In this document: positions 1 through 7,936 of the stretch, in pieces
Layout: each line of letters starts with the position of its first letter
Numbering within the stretch: position 1 is the stretch's first letter
Assembly: GCA_001788395.1 (NCBI GenBank)
Contig: MGBT01000143.1
Coordinates: 3,667-38,563, forward strand
DNA: 34,897 bases
Direction: 5' to 3'
Origin: Candidatus Rokubacteria bacterium GWA2_70_23
GTDB taxonomy: Bacteria; Methylomirabilota; Methylomirabilia; Rokubacteriales; CSP1-6
Program-made: the position numbers and the translations under genes
The notes under the pieces: generated by a model
Databases searched by the model: none
The model's input: only the letters and a program-made list of their open reading frames with translations
What the model was told of the DNA's origin: nothing

Positions 1-346
1 CGGGCGCGATCGTCGGGAGGCACCCAGACGGTGGCGTGGAGGTCGAAGCCGTCGAGTTGGGCCTGGCGCGGGCCGCGGGAGGCGACGTGACCGAGGTCCG
101 GCTCGTCGCCAAGGCGGCGGACGCGGCCGCCGGCGCGGGGGCCGAGGGCGACGCGGCCCTGGACGGAGGCGCCGACGAGGCTGGCCAGGACCGGCGAGGC
201 TTCGGCGAGCGGGTCGGCCGGCGCCGTGTCGTCGGCGGGCTCGAGCTGGCGGCGGGCGAGGAGCCGGCCCACGCGGGCGCGGACGGTGGCGAGGATCTGC
301 GCCACGTCCTCGTCGCTCGGTGGGGGCGCGGGGTGAAAGGTGAGCG
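1..346 (-). pseudogene. transposase fragment (IS91-like/Y2_Tnp type), truncated
   Basis: Read on the minus strand in the frame antisense to the 36..443 track ORF, this stretch gives LTFHPAP, then VQGRVALGPRAGGRVRRLGDEPD, then QLDGFDLHATVWVPPDDRAR. I recognise this from memory as the middle part of a transposase common in high-GC environmental bacteria (IS91/Y2-transposase type). The reading runs off the left edge, so the C-terminal part would lie outside the window. The N-terminal part is missing: recognisable sequence begins at about base 345, next to an unrelated permease fragment on the other strand, and a stop sits upstream at 408-410. It is therefore a remnant cut at this end, not an intact element. 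The IS family name is the least certain part of the call. Confidence 0.7.
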
Positions 347-352
347 CGCCCG

Positions 353-553
353 GCCGGGCTCGCCTATCTCGGACTCGGCACCCAGCCGCCGCACCCGTTC
401 TGGGGGCTCATGCTGCGCGAGGCCCAGGCCTTCCTCGGCATGAACACGTGGTTTGCCATCTTCCCGGGCGGCGCCATCGCCGTGACCGTCCTCGGGCTCA
501 ACCTGCTGGGAGACGGGCTGCGCGATCTGCTGGACCCCAAGATGGCGCGATGA
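353..553 (+). pseudogene. C-terminal fragment of DppC/OppC-type ABC transporter permease
   Basis: The plus-strand frame reads AGLAYLGLGTQPPHPFWGLM, then LREAQAFL, then AVTVLGLNLLGDGLRDLLDP and KMAR before TGA at 551-553. This matches the very conserved last 60-odd residues of inner-membrane dipeptide/oligopeptide ABC permeases (BPD_transp_1), including the final helix and the GDGLRDxLDP tail. The rest of the gene, about 200 residues, is absent: homology stops where the transposase fragment begins on the opposite strand. The ORF track missed it because there is no start codon. It has no functional link to the glycan genes and looks like chromosomal sequence left after an insertion or deletion. 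Confidence 0.75.
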
Positions 554-625
554 CGGCTTCCGAGGCGGCCGCCGGCGGCGACGCGGGCCCAGGCGCCATG
601 CGGTCCAGGTATTCCGGGAGACTCA

Positions 626-1570
626 TTACCGCTTGCGGGCGACGGCAGGCTCGACGTGGGAGCCATCCGTGGTCACGCGTCCTCGCACGATGTCGAAGTG
701 GTCGAGGACGAACTGCAGCGCGGGCAGGCGGTCGCGCAGCGCGCTCGCGGTGTCGAAGCCCACCCCGTCGGAGCGGACGTAGTCGAAGACGAGGTGCCCG
801 CCCGGCTTGAGCGCGCGGTGGAAGTGCTGGAGCACGGGGATCGGGCGGGGCAGGTGCTCCAGGACCTCCATGCAGAAGATCGTGTCGTAGCTGCCCGGCA
901 GCGGCGCGTCGTCCCCCGGCAGCACCGGCACCATGGTGACGAAGCGATCCCGCCGGAACTTCCAGCGCGCATGGTGGAAGAGCAGGTGCGGGATGTCCGC
1001 GCCCACGAGCTGGAGGTCCCGATGGCGGTAGTGGCGGGCCAGCGAGGTCAGGATGGGCGCGGCACCGCAGCCAAACTCGGCGATCCGCCCTCCGCGCGGG
1101 ACCCAGCGGATGTAGGGGTGGACGCGCAACGGGGCCAGTGCCAGCCGGTAGGTGTGGTTGAAGAGGTAGTGCACCGTCCGAGGATCGCGCCACGCGTCGA
1201 GGTGCTTGTCATCCGAGGCGAGGTCGGCGTTCGACAGGCTCTCGAAGTGGATGGTCTGCAGCCGCTGCCGGTACACGCCCGCCAGATAATAGAACTCGAA
1301 GGGCTGGATGGGCCGGCAGCCGAGCTCCCCGGACCAGTACTCCTGGAACTCACGCAGCCAGCCGAGGCGGAGGTTGGCGTGGACGAGCCGCCGGTGAAGC
1401 CCCGACTTCACCTGCGCCCCGAGCGCGGAGAGCCGCGCGAGGCTCGCGAACGTCCCGAGCGGTCCCAGCCCATCGCCGCTCCGTGCTGCCGGGTCGGGCT
1501 GCGGGAGGCCGGCGTCCTGCTCTTCGAGAAGTGCTCCGATGTCGGGCCGGAAGTCGTCGTAGCGATTCAT
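626..1570 (-). CDS. class I SAM-dependent methyltransferase
   Basis: A 314-aa protein with a Rossmann-fold methyltransferase domain in its second half. Motif I is AEFGCGAAP at about residue 165, followed by an acidic strand end (LVGADIP) and the post-motif SYDTIFCMEVLEHLPRP, typical of Methyltransf_11/23 enzymes. The N-terminal 110 residues are not recognised but contain an aromatic stretch (FEFYYLAGVYRQR). A likely role is O-, N- or C-methylation of a sugar or glycan, inferred from position beside the glycan genes. The start ATG lies about 28 nt downstream of a predicted sigma70-type promoter (1605-1634). It is transcribed divergently from neuC. The stop TAA overlaps an ATG (TAATG), but the ORF that follows is short and unrecognised. 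Confidence 0.85.
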   Translation of the reverse strand: MNRYDDFRPDIGALLEEQDAGLPQPDPAARSGDGLGPLGTFASLARLSALGAQVKSGLHRRLVHANLRLGWLREFQEYWSGELGCRPIQPFEFYYLAGVYRQRLQTIHFESLSNADLASDDKHLDAWRDPRTVHYLFNHTYRLALAPLRVHPYIRWVPRGGRIAEFGCGAAPILTSLARHYRHRDLQLVGADIPHLLFHHARWKFRRDRFVTMVPVLPGDDAPLPGSYDTIFCMEVLEHLPRPIPVLQHFHRALKPGGHLVFDYVRSDGVGFDTASALRDRLPALQFVLDHFDIVRGRVTTDGSHVEPAVARKR

Positions 1571-1604
1571 GGGTCATCGAGGTCCACGGCAGCGTGCTCG
1601 CGCC

Positions 1605-1634
1605 ACCTTAGCCCAGCCGTTTTCCGGGTGTCAA
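1605..1634 (-). promoter_or_regulatory. predicted sigma70 promoter for the methyltransferase
   Basis: On the minus strand TTGACA (1634-1629), an 18-bp spacer and TAAGGT (1610-1605) form a near-consensus -35/-10 pair. The start codon at 1570 follows after about 28 nt of leader. Confidence 0.5.
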
Positions 1635-1651
1635 GGACTGCAGGGCGAGCC

Positions 1652-1699
1652 GCAGCCGAAGGCGAGGCGAGCGAACATGGGGATCCCCCGAGCGGAGCG
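1652..1699 (+). repeat. dispersed intergenic repeat, copy A
   Basis: The 48-bp core begins GCAGCCGAAGGCGAG and ends CCGAGCGGAGCG. It matches copy B at 9391-9437 (minus strand) at roughly 40 positions with one single-base gap. Both copies lie between genes. The core contains ACATGG and the palindrome GGGGATCCCC. Confidence 0.65.
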
Positions 1700-1800
1700 A
1701 GGCGGGCGAGCCGGGGTGCCGCTCCGAACCCCGTGGGGTTCCGTGGGTGAGGAGCGGCCCCCGGCTCGGTCGCCGCGCGCGGAGGCGGCGCAGGGCTGCG

Positions 1801-1809
1801 TGCTAGAAT
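1801..1809 (+). promoter_or_regulatory. extended -10 element for neuC, leaderless start likely
   Basis: TGCTAGAAT is an extended -10 (TGn plus TAGAAT). Its distance to the ATG at 1817 is 7 nt, which would place the transcription start at or next to the start codon. No clear -35 is seen. Confidence 0.5.
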
Positions 1810-1816
1810 GCGGGCG

Positions 1817-2980
1817 ATGCCACGAACTGTCGGCGTCGTCACCGTCGCCCGCTCCGACTACGGCCATCTCGTCCCCGTGCTCCAGGAAATCCAGGCCGTG
1901 CCCGACCTCGAGCTCGGCGTCTACGTGGCGGGCAGCCATCTCGCGACGCGCTTCGGGCGCACCGTCACCGCCGTCGAGACCGATGGCTGGCCCATCGTCG
2001 AGCGGATCGAGATGCTGCTCGACTCGGACACCCCCGGGGCCATCGCCGCCTCCACGGGAATCGGCGTGGCCGGCTTCGCCCGCGCCTTTGCGCGCCGGCG
2101 CCCCGACCTGCTCGTCGTCCTCGGCGACCGCTTCGAGATGCTGAGCGCCGCGGTGGCGGCGCTGCCCTTCGCGCTTCCCGTGGCTCACCTGCACGGCGGC
2201 GAGCTCACCGAGGGGGCCATGGACGAGCAGATCCGCCATGCCATCACCAAGCTCTCGCACCTGCACTTCGCGGCGGCCGAGCCGTACGCCCGGCGCCTCG
2301 TCCAGATGGGCGAGGAGCCGTGGCGCGTCCACTGCTGCGGGGCGCCCGGCCTCGACCGGCTCCTGCGGCTCGCGCGACTGTCCCGGGCAGCACTCGCCGA
2401 GCGGGTCGGGCTCCCGCTGCGCCGCCCCACGCTGCTCGTCACCTTGCACCCGGTCACGCTCGAGTACGCCGACACGGCGATGCACGCCGACGAGCTCGCT
2501 GCAGCGCTCTCCAAGGTGGACGGCGACGTGATCGCCACCTATCCCGGTGCCGACACCGCGGGCCAGACGATCATCGAGCGCCTCGAGGCGCTGGCCGCCT
2601 CGCGTCCGGGCACGCGCCTCGTCAAGAGCCTGGGCGACGAGGCCTACGCCTCGCTCCTCAGGGAAGCCGACGTCATGGTGGGCAATTCCTCCAGCGGGAT
2701 CATCGAGGCTCCGTCCTTCGGCCTGCCGGTGGTCAATATCGGCTCGCGCCAGCGCGGGCGCCTCCGCGGCGCCAACGTCATCGACGCCGGCTACGGGCGG
2801 AATGAGATCCTGGACGGGCTCAGGCGGGCGCTCGAGCCTGGCTTCCGCGCGGGCCTCGCCGGCCTCGTGAACCCCTATGGCGACGGGCAGGCGGCGCCGC
2901 GCATCGTCGAGATCCTGCGGGACGTCGAGCTGGGCCCGCGGCTGATCCAGAAGCGCTTCGCCGACGCACCGCCGGCCTGA
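1817..2980 (+). CDS. neuC: UDP-N-acetylglucosamine 2-epimerase (hydrolysing), NeuC/LegG type
   Basis: A 387-aa protein of the family that converts UDP-GlcNAc, or its diacetamido or GDP analogues, to free ManNAc-type sugars and nucleotide, the step before NeuB. Visible family motifs are VARSDYGHL near the N-terminus, VVLGDRFEM, HLHGGELTEGAMDEQIRHAI with its catalytic acidic residues, and VGNSSSGIIEAPSFGLPVVN near the C-terminus. The length is normal for NeuC. I prefer the ATG at 1817 over 1808 because 1808 lies inside the predicted -10 element. The natural substrate cannot be read from sequence: NeuC (sialic) and LegG (legionaminic) look alike, and the PtmE-like enzyme at the right edge slightly favours a legionaminic-type route. 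The next gene follows after 2 nt. Confidence 0.92.
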   Translation: MPRTVGVVTVARSDYGHLVPVLQEIQAVPDLELGVYVAGSHLATRFGRTVTAVETDGWPIVERIEMLLDSDTPGAIAASTGIGVAGFARAFARRRPDLLVVLGDRFEMLSAAVAALPFALPVAHLHGGELTEGAMDEQIRHAITKLSHLHFAAAEPYARRLVQMGEEPWRVHCCGAPGLDRLLRLARLSRAALAERVGLPLRRPTLLVTLHPVTLEYADTAMHADELAAALSKVDGDVIATYPGADTAGQTIIERLEALAASRPGTRLVKSLGDEAYASLLREADVMVGNSSSGIIEAPSFGLPVVNIGSRQRGRLRGANVIDAGYGRNEILDGLRRALEPGFRAGLAGLVNPYGDGQAAPRIVEILRDVELGPRLIQKRFADAPPA

Positions 2981-2982
2981 CG

Positions 2983-4209
2983 GTGACGATCGGCTTCCTC
3001 GCGTTCAGGAAGGGCTTCCTCCGCGTCCTGGGCTCGCTCATCCAGGCGGCCCTCGACCGCGGCCACCGCGTGGCGCTCCTCTGGGACCCGGCGCAGGCCA
3101 AGCCGGGTGAGGCCGTCAGGGCCGCCGATCTCGCCGTCTGGCCCGGCGCGGAGCCCCACGCCCACCACCTGGGCGCCCCGCTCGCGCCCGTCGTGGAGCG
3201 CCTCGGCCTCCGTGCCCTCGTGGCGCCGTCGCTTCACACCTACCTCCGCGCCGCCGGGATCGAGGGGGAGGTGGACGCCATCCGCCGAGCCGGGGCGCGG
3301 CTCTACTCGGTGGACTACGCCTTCGAGACGGTGACGGCCGATCCGGAAGGGTACCGGCTCATCGACACGACCTTCTACACGAGCGAGTACCAGCGCGAGC
3401 TGCACTGGCGGATCATGGCCGAGGGCTTCGCGCGCCTCGGCCCCGGCACGGACCGCGCGGCCCGGAGCGCGGTGGCGGGCTCCACCATGATGGATCAGCT
3501 CGCCGTCGTGGACCGGGCCGCCGTGCGGAAGCGGTACGGGCTCGCATCCGACCAGCCTGTCGTGCTCCTCATGTCGCTCAAGATGGCGGTGCCGGATCCG
3601 TGGCGCCGGCTGGTCTGGGGGGCGAGCCCCCGGCTCTGGCGGGCCGCCCGCGCCGCGCTGGGCGGGCACGCCGACTGGGTGCCGGACATCGTGCGCGGTC
3701 ACGGCTACCGCGAGCTGGTGCTGGCGCTCCGCGACCTCTGCCGGCGCGAGGGGGCGGCGCTCATCGTCAAGTCGCGGGAGAAGAACGCCGACCCCGGCTT
3801 CCTCCGCCGCCTCGCGGATGTCTTCGTCTATGACGAGGCGCTCTACCCGTACACCTCCATGGAGCTCATGGCCGTGGCGAGTCTCTGCGTCCACTTCCAG
3901 AGTGGCGCCGTGCTCGAGGCCGCCTTCGCGGGCGTGCCGTCGCTCAGCGTGGAGGTCTCCCAGTCGCATCTGCAGGGCTACGCGAGCTTCGACGAGGTCT
4001 ACGGGGGGCGCCCGGAAAGCCTCCAGAACTTCCCCGGCATCGTGTGGCCGGTCGGCCACCGGGAGGCGGTGGGGCTCATCGAGGGCTCCCGGCTCGACGC
4101 CTTCGCGGTGGAGCCGGAGGCGCGGCGCCGCTACGTGGAGAAGTTCCTGGGCTTCGACGACACCCGGAGCAGCGAGAGGATCCTCGAGGCCATCGAGCGG
4201 GCCGCCTGA
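2983..4209 (+). CDS. GT-B-like surface carbohydrate biosynthesis protein, unassigned
   Basis: A 408-aa soluble protein with a GTG start 2 nt after neuC, so co-transcribed and probably coupled. The N-terminus (MTIGFLAFRKGFLRVLGSL) and the C-terminal half, with LIVKSREKNADPGFL and LCVHFQSGAVLEAAFAGVPS, resemble GT-B folds of the CDP-glycerol glycerophosphotransferase or capsule type, where a late segment binds the nucleotide donor. No catalytic residue can be named with confidence. Its position suggests transfer or processing of a nonulosonate-containing glycan. It ends one base before the convergent cytidylyltransferase stop, so the two transcripts meet tail to tail without room for a terminator. 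Confidence 0.7.
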   Translation: MTIGFLAFRKGFLRVLGSLIQAALDRGHRVALLWDPAQAKPGEAVRAADLAVWPGAEPHAHHLGAPLAPVVERLGLRALVAPSLHTYLRAAGIEGEVDAIRRAGARLYSVDYAFETVTADPEGYRLIDTTFYTSEYQRELHWRIMAEGFARLGPGTDRAARSAVAGSTMMDQLAVVDRAAVRKRYGLASDQPVVLLMSLKMAVPDPWRRLVWGASPRLWRAARAALGGHADWVPDIVRGHGYRELVLALRDLCRREGAALIVKSREKNADPGFLRRLADVFVYDEALYPYTSMELMAVASLCVHFQSGAVLEAAFAGVPSLSVEVSQSHLQGYASFDEVYGGRPESLQNFPGIVWPVGHREAVGLIEGSRLDAFAVEPEARRRYVEKFLGFDDTRSSERILEAIERAA

Positions 4210-4210
4210 G

Positions 4211-4915
4211 TCAGCGGCGCGGCGCGCCGAGGAGCAGCTCGGCCAGCCGCAGATCCATCGCGTCGTCGATGTTGATCGAGTCCTCGCGCGCCATGATGTA
4301 GGGCGCCGTCTGCTCAGGATAGAAGGTGCGCTGGGCGCGGAGGACGGGCACGCGGATGGCGTAGATGCTGCCGTTCGGCTGGTAGGCGGGCGGCAGCTCC
4401 TGGCGGTGGTCGGCCCGCGCCCCTTCGGGGAAGAGCCAGGAGAGCCGCCCCTCCGTCACGCGTATCATCCACTGGGGCGGATAATCCGGCCGGGTCACGG
4501 CCACCACGGCCTCGGCGCTGGGGTCCTCCCGCAGCGCCTGGACGGCGCCGTCGATGTGCGCCGCGCGGCGCAGCGGCGCCGTGGCGGGCAGCAGCACGAC
4601 GACATCTGGACGGTGGTCGTCTTTCTCCTCCAGCCAGTCCAGGGCGTGGAGCGCCACGTCCACGGTGCTGCTCCGATCTCCCGCCAGAACCGCGGGGCGC
4701 CGGAACGGGACCTCGCACCCCGCCCTGCGCGCCGCGGCCATGATCTCGTCGTCGTCGCTCGAGAGGATCACCCGCGAGAGCGTCCGCGCGCCCTTCGCCG
4801 CCTCGATGGTGTGGACGATGAGCGGCTTGCCTGCCAGGAGGAGCAGGTTCTTCCCCGGCAGCCCCTTCGAGCCGCCGCGGGCCACGATGATCCCCAGCGC
4901 GAGGGGCGGCGTCAC
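4211..4915 (-). CDS. neuA: acylneuraminate (nonulosonate) cytidylyltransferase, copy 1
   Basis: A 234-aa protein activating a nonulosonic acid with CTP to give the CMP-sugar. The nucleotide-binding signature IIVARGGSKGLPGKN is at residues 9-23, with VILSSDDDEIMAAA, VVVLLPATAPLR and the C-terminal DSINIDDAMDLRLAE following in the order usual for NeuA/PtmB/LegF enzymes. The length fits the single-domain family without a C-terminal esterase. The GTG start at 4915 overlaps the upstream gene's TGA (GTGA). The track ORF extends further upstream, but that part is antisense to or out of frame with the preceding gene. It is the last gene of the minus-strand run. A second paralog lies 1.1 kb upstream. 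Confidence 0.9.
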   Translation of the reverse strand: MTPPLALGIIVARGGSKGLPGKNLLLLAGKPLIVHTIEAAKGARTLSRVILSSDDDEIMAAARRAGCEVPFRRPAVLAGDRSSTVDVALHALDWLEEKDDHRPDVVVLLPATAPLRRAAHIDGAVQALREDPSAEAVVAVTRPDYPPQWMIRVTEGRLSWLFPEGARADHRQELPPAYQPNGSIYAIRVPVLRAQRTFYPEQTAPYIMAREDSINIDDAMDLRLAELLLGAPRR

Positions 4916-6054
4916 GATTGCGCCTCCCCGGCATGGCGGTGGCCGGCCTCCAGCACGGCGTCGACGATGACCTGGATGTCCGCCCCTCGGGGCAGGAGAA
5001 GACTCGCCTCGTGGTACTCGCGCCGGCCTCCGGGGGTCAGCAACGCGTCCATCAGCGGCAGGACCTCGGCGGGATCGCGCGCGACCAGGCCCAGCCCCTG
5101 CTCGACTCCATCCGGCACGGCCAGTCCCGCGTACTCGCTCAGAAAGGCCCGAGACTCGGGGGTGGTCATCAGGAAGAGCACGGCGCCGAGAGGGTCCGGG
5201 CTCAGCGACGAGAGGAAGGCGTAGTCCAGGGAGCAGTGGGAGAAGCAGGTGGTCACGAGATCGCAGGCCACGAGCCATGGCTCCGCGGCCGACATCTCGC
5301 TGGCGTCGAAGACCTCCACGCCGGTGCTCCGGAGCGCCGCGAGATGCGCCTCCCGGCGTCCGAGGGACTTCGGATGCTCCCGCAGCACCAGCAGAGGCTT
5401 GGCCTCGCGCTCGGCCAGCGCCTGGACCAGATGTCCGACGGCGGCCTCGTGGCCGGGGATCTCGACGGGTTGACCGAAGAAGCCCAGCACGGAGCGGCCC
5501 CGCGGGGCGCCGAGCCTCTGCCTGACGGAGGCGCGCAGTGCCGGCACGTCCAGCGCCGCATAGCAGGCGTGGCGGAGCGAGCCCACCGGGGTGGCCTCCA
5601 CGCCCCAGCGCTCCCGGGTCAGCCGGGCCGCGGCCTCGTCCCTCACGAAGTATCGCTCGGCCAGGCCGCCGTCGATGGCGTTGGCATCCCCGGGGAAGTC
5701 CTGGAGCGCGAAGGTCGGCCGGCCGCCGGCCCGGGCCAGGAGCGCTTCGTCGATCCCGACGCCGAGCGAGGAGATCCCCGTCACGACCACATCGGGATCG
5801 AGCGTGGCGAGCATCCGCTGCGCGGCCTCGAGGAGCGGGGCCGGATCCCCGCCGGCCTGCACGTGGGTGGAGCCGTCGGGCAGCGCAAAGCGGACCGGCT
5901 GCTCGCCGGCGGCCGCGAGGAGATCGAAGGCTGGCGGGCTCGCCACGAGCGTCGTCTCGAGCCGCGGGTCGTCGCGTAGCGCTGCGGCCAGGGCGGCCAC
6001 CTGGGCCACCGCGCCCGCATCGCGGGCGGACAGCAGCAACCGCACCCGCCTCAC
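4912..6054 (-). CDS. GT-B-like protein of the nonulosonate cluster, function unknown
   Basis: A 380-aa protein set between the two cytidylyltransferase genes, with GTGA overlaps at both ends, so firmly part of the operon. The N-terminus (RLLLSARDAGAVAQVAAL) is Rossmann-like. Further on are PDVVVTGISSLGVGIDEA, FALQDFPGDANAIDGG and LLVLREHPKSLGR, the last resembling the second half of GT-B enzymes and UDP-GlcNAc 2-epimerase-like folds. I cannot assign a reaction. Being sandwiched between two CMP-sugar synthetases makes a glycosyltransferase or a nucleotide-sugar hydrolase (compare PseG) the main options. The start is GTG 6054; the track's longer ORF upstream is a shadow. Confidence 0.7.
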   Translation of the reverse strand: MRRVRLLLSARDAGAVAQVAALAAALRDDPRLETTLVASPPAFDLLAAAGEQPVRFALPDGSTHVQAGGDPAPLLEAAQRMLATLDPDVVVTGISSLGVGIDEALLARAGGRPTFALQDFPGDANAIDGGLAERYFVRDEAAARLTRERWGVEATPVGSLRHACYAALDVPALRASVRQRLGAPRGRSVLGFFGQPVEIPGHEAAVGHLVQALAEREAKPLLVLREHPKSLGRREAHLAALRSTGVEVFDASEMSAAEPWLVACDLVTTCFSHCSLDYAFLSSLSPDPLGAVLFLMTTPESRAFLSEYAGLAVPDGVEQGLGLVARDPAEVLPLMDALLTPGGRREYHEASLLLPRGADIQVIVDAVLEAGHRHAGEAQS

Positions 6055-6764
6055 GGCCGCGCCAGTCCCGCCGCCACCACGGCCTCGGCCAGCGCCCAGT
6101 CCTCGGGGGTGTCGATGTCGATGCCCTCGATCGTGTCGGTGGGAAGGGCGCGAAGCCGCGGCGGGAAGAGCCGCCGCTGGCGCGCGAGGCTCTCTCGCAT
6201 GATGAGGTAGAGAGTGCCGTTGGGGGTGAGCGTGACGCGCACCTCCTGCCGGCGGATGCCCTCCTCCCACGCGGCGAGCGGGACCAGGAGCCCGTCCTCT
6301 CCCTCGCGGTAGAGGAGCGAGGGGCTCCGCTCGATGCGGGTGGCGCCGATCACGCCCTCGGTGCCGGGCAACGCCAGCAGGTCGAGCGCCTGCCGGAGGC
6401 GCTCCGGCCGCCTGAAGGGGCAGGTGGGCTGGAGCAGCATGACCGCCCCCGGAGCGAAGCCGGCGCGCTCCTCCATGAAGCGCACGGCGTGGTCGACCAC
6501 GTCCACCATCTCGCTGTCGTCCTGCGCCAGCGCGGCGGGGCGAAGGAACGGGGTCTCGAGGCCGAAGGAGCGCCCGGCCTCGGCGATGCCCGGGTCCTCC
6601 GTGGTGAGGACGGCGCGCGCGGCGACGCCGGAGGCGGCGATGGCCCGCGCCGTCCAGCCCAGCAGCGGCAGGCCCCCGAGCGGCTTGAGGTTCTTCCCCG
6701 GCAGCCCCTTGGAGCCCGCGCGGGCGGGGACCAGGATCAGGAGACCTGGTGGCGGAGTGTCCAC
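6051..6764 (-). CDS. acylneuraminate (nonulosonate) cytidylyltransferase, copy 2
   Basis: A 237-aa paralog of the 4211-4915 enzyme. It has the CTP-binding signature LVPARAGSKGLPGKNLKPL at the N-terminus, VMLLQPTCPFRRPERL in the middle and the C-terminal IEGIDIDTPEDWALAEA, which is the metal-binding IDxPxD region of the family. The GTG start at 6764 is preceded by a GGGAGGG stretch, and the start overlaps the end of the amidotransferase gene by 28 bp. The middle and C-terminal sequences differ clearly from copy 1, so it is not a recent duplication. It may activate a different nonulosonate, for example the amidinated form made by the upstream genes. That assignment is inference. Confidence 0.9.
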   Translation of the reverse strand: MDTPPPGLLILVPARAGSKGLPGKNLKPLGGLPLLGWTARAIAASGVAARAVLTTEDPGIAEAGRSFGLETPFLRPAALAQDDSEMVDVVDHAVRFMEERAGFAPGAVMLLQPTCPFRRPERLRQALDLLALPGTEGVIGATRIERSPSLLYREGEDGLLVPLAAWEEGIRRQEVRVTLTPNGTLYLIMRESLARQRRLFPPRLRALPTDTIEGIDIDTPEDWALAEAVVAAGLARP

Positions 6765-7936
6765 TGCCCTCCCTCCCGCGTCCACAGGTGCGGGGAGCGG
6801 AACTGGTCCACGATCTCCCGGAAGCGGGCCTCGGGGATGCCCATGTACTCGAGGTTCTCCTGGAACCACTTCTCCGGGAACTCGCCGTCGAAGCGCCGCA
6901 CCAGCGCCACGCCCTCCTCGCGGGTGAGGTGGCGGTTGCGGATCTCCTGCGCGGCGTCGTAGGAGGCCCGCCCCAGCCCGAACTTGATGTACGTCGTGTA
7001 GTAGTGCAGGCCGTCCATGCGGTCGTCGATGCTGTTGTACTTCGAGTACGTCCCCTCGGTGCGCTCGGTGTTGGCCTCGAACTGCGCGTGCTCGACGGCG
7101 TAGTAGTAGCACTCCTGCGGCACCCACCTGAGGTAGTAGCCGAGGTACTGCACGTCGATCTTCTTGTCGGCCAGGAGCTGGGGATCGCCCGGCAGGTAGG
7201 GATCCAGATCCCTGGTGGTGATGCCGTGGGCGGCCAGCTCGGGCACACGCAACCCGCCCAGGTGGAGGTCCTCGAGCCGGTCGCCCCGCGTGTAGTAGCG
7301 CGGATCGCGCCGGGCCGTGACCGCCTCGTCGTGCGGGTTGCCGTACTCCACCTCGTTCTCGCCGTAGATCACCAGCGGGATATCCCAGAGCGCGGCGAAC
7401 TTCGGCGGCAGGGACTTCTGACCGAAGATGAATGGCTGGAACGGGTGCAGGAGGTTCTCGAAGGCCAGCCGCGTGAGCGTCCGGTGCACCCGGCCGTTCG
7501 GCGTGCAGAGGAAATTGTCGAAGCCCGCGTGGATCCACGACTGGAAGTTGCGCCAGCCCACCTCGGTGTAGATGTGAGGCGCCCAGGTGACCGTGAGCGG
7601 GTTCATGCCGTACGTGTACTTGAGGAGATGCGAGGCGTAGATGCTGTCCTTGCCGCCCGAGCCCGGGACGAGGACATCGTAGCGGCCGTCGGTGCGCCGG
7701 TAGCGCGCCAGCAGGTCCTGGAGCTCGCGCTCGCGCTCGGCCCAGTCCACCTTCTCCTTCAGCTCGGCGAAGCGGCAGGCGGCGCACACGCCGTCGGCGT
7801 CGACGTGGATGGTCTCCTTCTTCGACTCGCGCGTGTGGGTGTACTCGACGGTGGAGGAGGGGCGCTGGTTGGAGATCACGCAGCGGGCGCAGAAGCGCAC
7901 CTCGGCCGGCAGGCCGAACTTCGTCGCGGGCGTCAT
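6737..7936 (-). CDS. N-acetyl sugar amidotransferase (WbpG/PseA-like)
   Basis: A 399-aa ATP-dependent amidotransferase of the family that turns an N-acetyl group on a sugar into an acetamidino group, using ammonia from a HisH-type glutaminase. Visible are paired cysteines C16/C19 and C51/C54 (a probable zinc site), the PP-loop VPGSGGKDSIYA with SGGKDS at residues 93-98 for ATP pyrophosphatase chemistry, and the long aromatic C-terminal region (VQYLGYYLRWVPQE, GTYSKYNSIDDRMDGLHYY) typical of WbpG. The ATG at 7936 overlaps the hisH stop as ATGA. The gene order hisF-hisH-wbpG matches the B-band O-antigen and pseudaminic-type clusters, where the three work together. The exact substrate is unknown; a nonulosonate or its precursor is likely from context. 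Confidence 0.9.
   Translation of the reverse strand: MTPATKFGLPAEVRFCARCVISNQRPSSTVEYTHTRESKKETIHVDADGVCAACRFAELKEKVDWAERERELQDLLARYRRTDGRYDVLVPGSGGKDSIYASHLLKYTYGMNPLTVTWAPHIYTEVGWRNFQSWIHAGFDNFLCTPNGRVHRTLTRLAFENLLHPFQPFIFGQKSLPPKFAALWDIPLVIYGENEVEYGNPHDEAVTARRDPRYYTRGDRLEDLHLGGLRVPELAAHGITTRDLDPYLPGDPQLLADKKIDVQYLGYYLRWVPQECYYYAVEHAQFEANTERTEGTYSKYNSIDDRMDGLHYYTTYIKFGLGRASYDAAQEIRNRHLTREEGVALVRRFDGEFPEKWFQENLEYMGIPEARFREIVDQFRSPHLWTREGGQWTLRHQVS

Noticed and set aside
36-443. Track ORF of 135 aa on the plus strand
   Set aside because: It is the exact antisense of the transposase reading frame and has the Gly/Ala/Glu-rich composition of a shadow.
498-630. Possible truncated minus-strand gene starting MSLPEYLDRM, overlapping the methyltransferase stop as TAATG
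   Set aside because: Only about 42 codons, low-complexity Ala/Pro composition, and antisense to the recognisable permease fragment. It could be the stump of a lost gene but cannot be supported.
656-1750. 364-aa plus-strand ORF
   Set aside because: Antisense to the methyltransferase; composition rich in Val, Glu, Arg and His, typical of complement-frame shadows in GC-rich DNA.
2875-4059. 394-aa minus-strand ORF
   Set aside because: Shadow of neuC and the GT-B-like gene; no motif and a His/Arg/Glu-rich composition.
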